Shown: piece after piece, positions 32,435 through 36,084 of the stretch | How the letters are laid out: the number at the start of each line of letters is the position of its first letter | How positions within the stretch are numbered: position 1 is the stretch's first letter | Assembly (NCBI GenBank): GCA_944322335.1 | Contig: CALUOU010000017.1 | Location: forward strand, 1-36,084 | From: an uncultured Bacteroides sp. | GTDB lineage: Bacteria > Bacteroidota > Bacteroidia > Bacteroidales > Bacteroidaceae | Length of the DNA stretch: 36,084 bases | Reading direction: 5' to 3' | Made by a program: the position numbers and the translations under genes | Notes under the pieces: model-generated | What the model saw: only the letters and a program-made list of their open reading frames with translations | The model's database searches: none | Told to the model about the DNA's origin: nothing

Positions 32435-34336
32435 TCAGTTTCTGTTCCGGTTTCTGTTCTTCTTGTCTTCATCGGGTTTCTGTTTTTTCAGGTCGTCGGG
32501 CTTCTGCTCGTCCAAGGGCCTGTCTTTTATAATCCAAGTTTGTGTCAGTTCAAAGTTCTCTTTCAGCTCCAGCACCTGCCAGTAGTAGAACACCTCTTCG
32601 GGCTGTACCTTCCGGGCAAAGTCTCCCGTGTCCCATTCGCCGTTTCCGTTGGTGTCCTGCACCAGGCGTGCGCCATACTTGCCCGGATTCAGGAAATAGA
32701 AGTCGGCCTTGCCGTCCGTCACGGGCACCGTGCGCACCACCACGTCTTTCTCGTCCAGCAGCTCCACAAAGGCCGTCGAGTCCGCCCCGGTCACGTTGAA
32801 GAAGATGGCGCCATATTCCTCCGGTGTCTTCACCTTGAATTCCTTCTTGATCTTGTCCGTAAACAGGCCGTACAGGCCGTGGAAGGCGGTGGAGTCGGCC
32901 TCAAACGAATAGCTTCCGCCGTACTCCCAGTCCACACCGGGCAGGAAATTGTAGACCTTATGGTCCAGCGTGTCCCGCTCGATGGTGAAAGGGATGTCCT
33001 CCCAGAGCGAGTCCACCTGATGGCGCAAGTGGATGGCCGTGTCGTTCATGCCGGCCAAAGGCTCGGCGAAGGTCAGGGTGATGTAGTCATACACGTCCAT
33101 CGAGTTGGGCGCATAGACATCCACCGTGAGGAAGTCCGTCTCCACCAGGGGCGGCTCTCCCTTCTCTTCGCGGCGCTTGCGTTCCTTTTCTTTCTCCTCC
33201 TGCTCTTTCTTCAGCTCCTTCTCCGTCTTAGGCCGCTGTTTCGACACCAGCCTGAGCGTGTCGGTGCGGGGCACCAGCTGTTTCAGCGAGTCCGTATACA
33301 GATAGGTGAGGCTCATCTGGAGGGTGTCTATCTGGTAGACCAGCGAGTCCTTGATCCAGTAGTGCAGGGTGTCGTTCCGTCCCGTGGTCTGCTCGATGAT
33401 GAAAGCGTCCGTCTCGTCGAAGTTCAAGCCTTTGAGCAGGGGAAGGCTGTCGGCAGGGGCGGTGAAATAGAGCGAGAACTCCTTGGGGGTGAGGCGTTCG
33501 CTCCGTGCCAGCCGCTGGCTGGACACCTTCTCCTTGAAGGCGCGCAGCAGGATGTCGTCGGGCAGGTAGTGGGTATATTCCACGGCCATGACGGTGTCGA
33601 TGGTGAGCGTGTCTCTCCAGAGCGTGTCCATGCGCGTGCGCCGCTCCCAGGCGGGGACGATCAGCGAGTCATGGAAAGCGATGGCCTCCGCCGGCTGGGT
33701 GAAGGCATAGTTCTGGTCGGCGTCCTGCAAGGCATAGATGCGGTATTTGCCGGGCGCCACTCCCCGGATGGCGAAGCGTCCCCGGCTGTCGGTCCGCCCC
33801 ACGCGCTCAAAGGGGAGCTTGGTGAAGGCCGAGTCCTCCAGATTGGCGTGCAGCCCCACCTGCATGCCCTTCACCGGCTCCAGGTTGGAGGCGTTGAGCA
33901 CGGTGCCGGACACGACCATGGTGTCCAGCCTGTCGCCCGTGGAGAAGGTGTAGGTAAAGCCTTCCAGAGGGTTGCTTTCGTTGTTGTCCTGAATGGCGTC
34001 GCCAAAGTCAATGGTATAGGTCGTGTTGGCCTTGAGCGTATCTTCCAGGTTGATAATGACCTTCTTGCTGCTTGCCTTCACTTCGGGCTGCTGTTGCTGC
34101 GGAGGCGAGATGACGATCTTTTCGCCGGGATTGTCCAGCTTGATATACTCGTCAAAAGTGATGGAAATGCGCTTCCGCTTGCCGTTGTTCAACGAGCCCG
34201 GCGCAGGCGTTCCCTCCACAAAGCGTGGCGGATCTTCGTCGATGGGTCCTCCCTCCAGATGTCCGATGCTGGCGCAGGAATAGACCACGGCGAGTACCAA
34301 TGCGACGCCTCCCAAGCGGCGGATAAGCGTTTTCAT
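32435..34336 (-). CDS. Ig-like domain lipoprotein
   Basis: 633-residue lipoprotein: MKTLIRRLGGVALVLAVVYS followed by the lipobox Cys of SCASIG. An N-terminal bacterial Ig-like (SbsA/Big_5-type) domain follows, with GPIDEDPPRFVEGTPAPG and RISITFDEYIKLDNPGEKIV. A carboxypeptidase-regulatory-like segment (TVLNASNLEPVKGMQVGLHA) comes next, and late repeats resemble it (YFLNPGKYGARLVQDTNGNG). A very charged KELKKEQEEKEKERKRREEK stretch lies mid-protein, and the tail is Lys/Asp/Arg/Asn-rich. Start at 34336 because the -7 box (34374-34381) puts ATGs at 34396 and 34369 upstream of or at the expected transcript start. Function unknown; followed by the DUF3108 gene. Confidence 0.82.
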   Translation of the reverse strand: MKTLIRRLGGVALVLAVVYSCASIGHLEGGPIDEDPPRFVEGTPAPGSLNNGKRKRISITFDEYIKLDNPGEKIVISPPQQQQPEVKASSKKVIINLEDTLKANTTYTIDFGDAIQDNNESNPLEGFTYTFSTGDRLDTMVVSGTVLNASNLEPVKGMQVGLHANLEDSAFTKLPFERVGRTDSRGRFAIRGVAPGKYRIYALQDADQNYAFTQPAEAIAFHDSLIVPAWERRTRMDTLWRDTLTIDTVMAVEYTHYLPDDILLRAFKEKVSSQRLARSERLTPKEFSLYFTAPADSLPLLKGLNFDETDAFIIEQTTGRNDTLHYWIKDSLVYQIDTLQMSLTYLYTDSLKQLVPRTDTLRLVSKQRPKTEKELKKEQEEKEKERKRREEKGEPPLVETDFLTVDVYAPNSMDVYDYITLTFAEPLAGMNDTAIHLRHQVDSLWEDIPFTIERDTLDHKVYNFLPGVDWEYGGSYSFEADSTAFHGLYGLFTDKIKKEFKVKTPEEYGAIFFNVTGADSTAFVELLDEKDVVVRTVPVTDGKADFYFLNPGKYGARLVQDTNGNGEWDTGDFARKVQPEEVFYYWQVLELKENFELTQTWIIKDRPLDEQKPDDLKKQKPDEDKKNRNRNRN

Positions 34337-34373
34337 TATGCTGCGTCTGTTTCTGTTTTGATATTCCATGCCG

Positions 34374-34381
34374 CAAAAATA
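34374..34381 (-). promoter_or_regulatory. -7 box for the Ig-like/DUF3108 transcript
   Basis: Minus-strand TATTTTTG, full -7 match, 37 bases upstream of the chosen start. It decides the start: the two upstream in-frame ATGs would lie at or above the transcription start. Confidence 0.6.
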
Positions 34382-35234
34382 AAAGATATTCGGCAATAAT
34401 CCATGCGGGTTAAGGGATTTTTAGGAAAATATGACACGCGCCCAGATCCTGTGGAGACGGGACGGACCGCCTTGCCGCAAGCCTGCAAGCCACATCGGGA
34501 AGAGGGGAAAAGGAAGTATAGAGAAAAACATTTTGAAAGCAAAAACCACTGTTCCACTTTCGTTTTGAACAGATTCCCGTCTTTATCCTGACTCACGATT
34601 TGCCGGAAACCACCTAACCAGCAGGAGAGAAGGCATCCGCATTGCATATTCATGCAGAAAACGGGGATATTCAGGGGTGTCTCACGCATGTTTCATGCCC
34701 CAAACCATGCGTGATCCGCGCGGACGGGACGCGTCTCGCGGAGACACCGCACGCGTGCCGTCCGCGAGAACGGCGCGTGCCGTCCGCCGGGCATAGGCAC
34801 GGGGTGCGCTTTCGAGGCATTTTCATCAAAAAAAAGGAGACATTTCGGCTCTATTTCAAATGTAAGCATTTCGCTATCGGGCTATCTTTCTGAAAGATAC
34901 GGAAAACCGTTGCGGAAATTCAGGGCATCCCCGCCAGCGGGCCGGAAAAAACGATTCTCGGCGGATGATTTTATACAAAATGTCAGATTGCCACAAGAGG
35001 AAGGGAAGCGTCCGGCATTGGGCAAAAAAACCTTCAAAAGCGGCGCATTCTCTGAAACATAGTTAAAAGTTAGGGACATACCTTATTTATATGTGGAGAA
35101 ATAGATAATTTCGCACGCCGAAAACTCTATGGCCGCATTAAGTTTTCAAGAGACCTACACCTTAGAAGTCCGGCAAAGCCCGCTTTTTTGTATGGCAGAT
35201 AACATTATAAATATACGAGAACATAAAAAAGAGT
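34382..35234. other. Long intergenic stretch between divergent genes, no credible gene
   Basis: About 850 bases. From about 34630 to 35010 it contains copy C of the composite repeat. The rest (35011-35234) is AT-rich, just upstream of the efflux gene, and should contain its promoter; I see candidates such as TAATTTCG but no clean TAnnTTTG, so I name none. No regulator gene is present. Confidence 0.65.
34630..35010 (+). repeat. Dispersed composite repeat, copy C (most diverged)
   Basis: Same order as copy A: an ATGCAGAAAACGGGG-type lead-in near 34654; ACGCGT palindromes at about 34684-34800, with GCACGCGTGC at 34749-34758; a TGTAAGCATTTCGCTATC block at 34853-34880; and an ACGATTCTCGG block at 34943-34965. 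It shares GTCTCACGC(A/G)TGTTTCA with copy B. The conserved 35-bp block of copies A and B is only partly kept here. Boundaries are approximate. Confidence 0.6.
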
Positions 35235-36084
35235 ATGAAGAGTAGATTAGTATTATCGGTATGTTGCCTCGCCCTGCTCAGCAGTTGCGGACAAGGCGAC
35301 AAAGGCGCCGGAAAGGCTCCTGAATACGCAGTGTTGGAAACTCAAGCGACCACTGCGAACCTAACCAACAGTTACCCTGCCACCATCAAGGGCAAACAGG
35401 ATGTGGAGATCCGTCCGATGGTAAGCGGATTCATCACCCGGCTGCACGTTGACGAAGGCGCGACGGTAAAAAAAGGGCAGGTGCTGTTCACCATCGACCA
35501 GGTGCAGTACAAGGCAGCCGTAGAGACGGCCAAAGCTGCCGTGGAAACCGCTAAAGCGGCTCTGCAGACCCAGGAGCTGACCACTCAGAACAACCGCGAG
35601 CTGAACAAGCGCGGCATCGTGAGCGACTATCAGCTGAGCACCTCCGAGAACCAGCTGGCACAGGCCAAAGCCTCTATGGCTCAGGCGGAGGCTTCGCTGA
35701 CCAACGCCCGGCGCAACCTGGAATATACCGAGGTGACAAGCCCCAGCGACGGCATCGTGGGCGAGATCCCCTACCGTATCGGAAGCCTGGTAAGCCCCTC
35801 CATGGCGGAACCGATGACGACAGTGGCCGACATCTCAGACATGTACGCATACTTCTCCATGCCGGAACGCCAGCTGCTGAACATGATCCGCGAAGGCGGC
35901 TCTAACCAGGAGATCCTGGACAAGATGCCGAAGGTCTGCCTGCAACTGATCGACGAGTCCCTCTATCCCGACAGCGGACGGGTGGAGACCATCAGCGGCG
36001 TCATCGAGCCCACCACGGGCTCGGTCAGCATGCGCGCCATGTTCCCCAACCCGCACAACGTGCTCCGCAGCAACTCCACGGGCA
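35235..36084 (+). CDS. RND efflux periplasmic adaptor (membrane-fusion) lipoprotein, C-terminus cut
   Basis: First 283 codons of an AcrA/MexE-like adaptor that links an inner-membrane RND pump to an outer-membrane channel. The lipobox is LALLSSCGQG (Cys about residue 19). GFITRLHVDEGATVKKGQVL with FTIDQVQYKAAV is the lipoyl half-motif. An Ala/Gln-rich hairpin follows (AAVETAKAAVETAKAALQTQ and later QLAQAKASMAQAEASLTNAR). YTEVTSPSDGIVGEIPYRIG is the second lipoyl half, followed by the beta-barrel start. The inner-membrane pump gene is expected just past the window edge. Start ATG at 35235 with an A-rich leader. Confidence 0.92.
   Translation, partial: MKSRLVLSVCCLALLSSCGQGDKGAGKAPEYAVLETQATTANLTNSYPATIKGKQDVEIRPMVSGFITRLHVDEGATVKKGQVLFTIDQVQYKAAVETAKAAVETAKAALQTQELTTQNNRELNKRGIVSDYQLSTSENQLAQAKASMAQAEASLTNARRNLEYTEVTSPSDGIVGEIPYRIGSLVSPSMAEPMTTVADISDMYAYFSMPERQLLNMIREGGSNQEILDKMPKVCLQLIDESLYPDSGRVETISGVIEPTTGSVSMRAMFPNPHNVLRSNSTG

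Noticed and set aside
34382-35234. tRNA or small regulator gene upstream of the efflux adaptor
   Set aside because: I looked for a cloverleaf and for TetR/AraC-like frames on both strands and saw neither.

Overview
The window looks like a chromosomal segment from a gut-type Bacteroidales bacterium, most likely Bacteroides or Phocaeicola. This rests on gene content and on promoters. Many genes are preceded by the Bacteroidetes -7 box (TAnnTTTG), Shine-Dalgarno sites are mostly weak, and the families include DUF3108, DUF4922, DUF1343/NamZ, GH3, AsmA-like, TlpA-like lipoproteins and PDDEXK_2 nucleases. The DNA is fairly GC-rich for the group. Both ends are cut inside genes. I found no tRNA, rRNA, CRISPR array, phage genes or intact insertion sequence.

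Layout. 1-819: PD-(D/E)XK transposase-family nuclease (minus, cut). 1438-3939: minus-strand cell-surface glycan cluster (glycosyltransferase, WaaP-like kinase, glycosyltransferase). 4157-9281: core metabolism, with pdxB, purN (convergent, overlapping), the acpP-fabF-rnc operon and pfkA. 9430-10956: a lone GH3-family protein, closed by a strong two-way terminator. 11040-15352: AsmA-like protein and TlpA-like thioredoxin lipoprotein. 15605-19438: cysS and glyS, separated by a strong terminator and a long non-coding stretch. 19569-20204: FKBP-type lipoprotein.

20223-30204 is the most interesting part. It is one tightly packed minus-strand operon, transcribed NamZ-like exo-muramidase, two-part glycosyltransferase, DUF4922 protein with a HxHxQ motif, SpoIID-domain protein, AmpG-like transporter, FAD/Fe-S D-lactate dehydrogenase-like protein, BadF-type sugar kinase. 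Most junctions overlap or abut. I read it as a cell-wall (muropeptide/MurNAc) salvage operon. NamZ would release MurNAc, AmpG would import it, the kinase would phosphorylate it, and the dehydrogenase could burn the D-lactate set free by a MurQ-type etherase encoded elsewhere. The DUF4922, cytoplasmic SpoIID and glycosyltransferase steps have no role I can name, so this is where undescribed biochemistry may lie.

30309-34336 holds a hotdog thioesterase, an OmpX-like barrel, a DUF3108 protein and an Ig-like lipoprotein. From 35235 an RND efflux membrane-fusion protein begins and runs off the end.

Two dispersed non-coding repeat families stand out. A composite element of roughly 400-450 bp occurs three times (about 990-1437, 17225-17660 inverted, 34630-35010). 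Each copy has a cluster of ACGCGT-centred palindromes next to a conserved arm. A short AT-rich repeat built on TTAGTGATTAG recurs at four gene ends, three times as an inverted pair that could fold into a hairpin.
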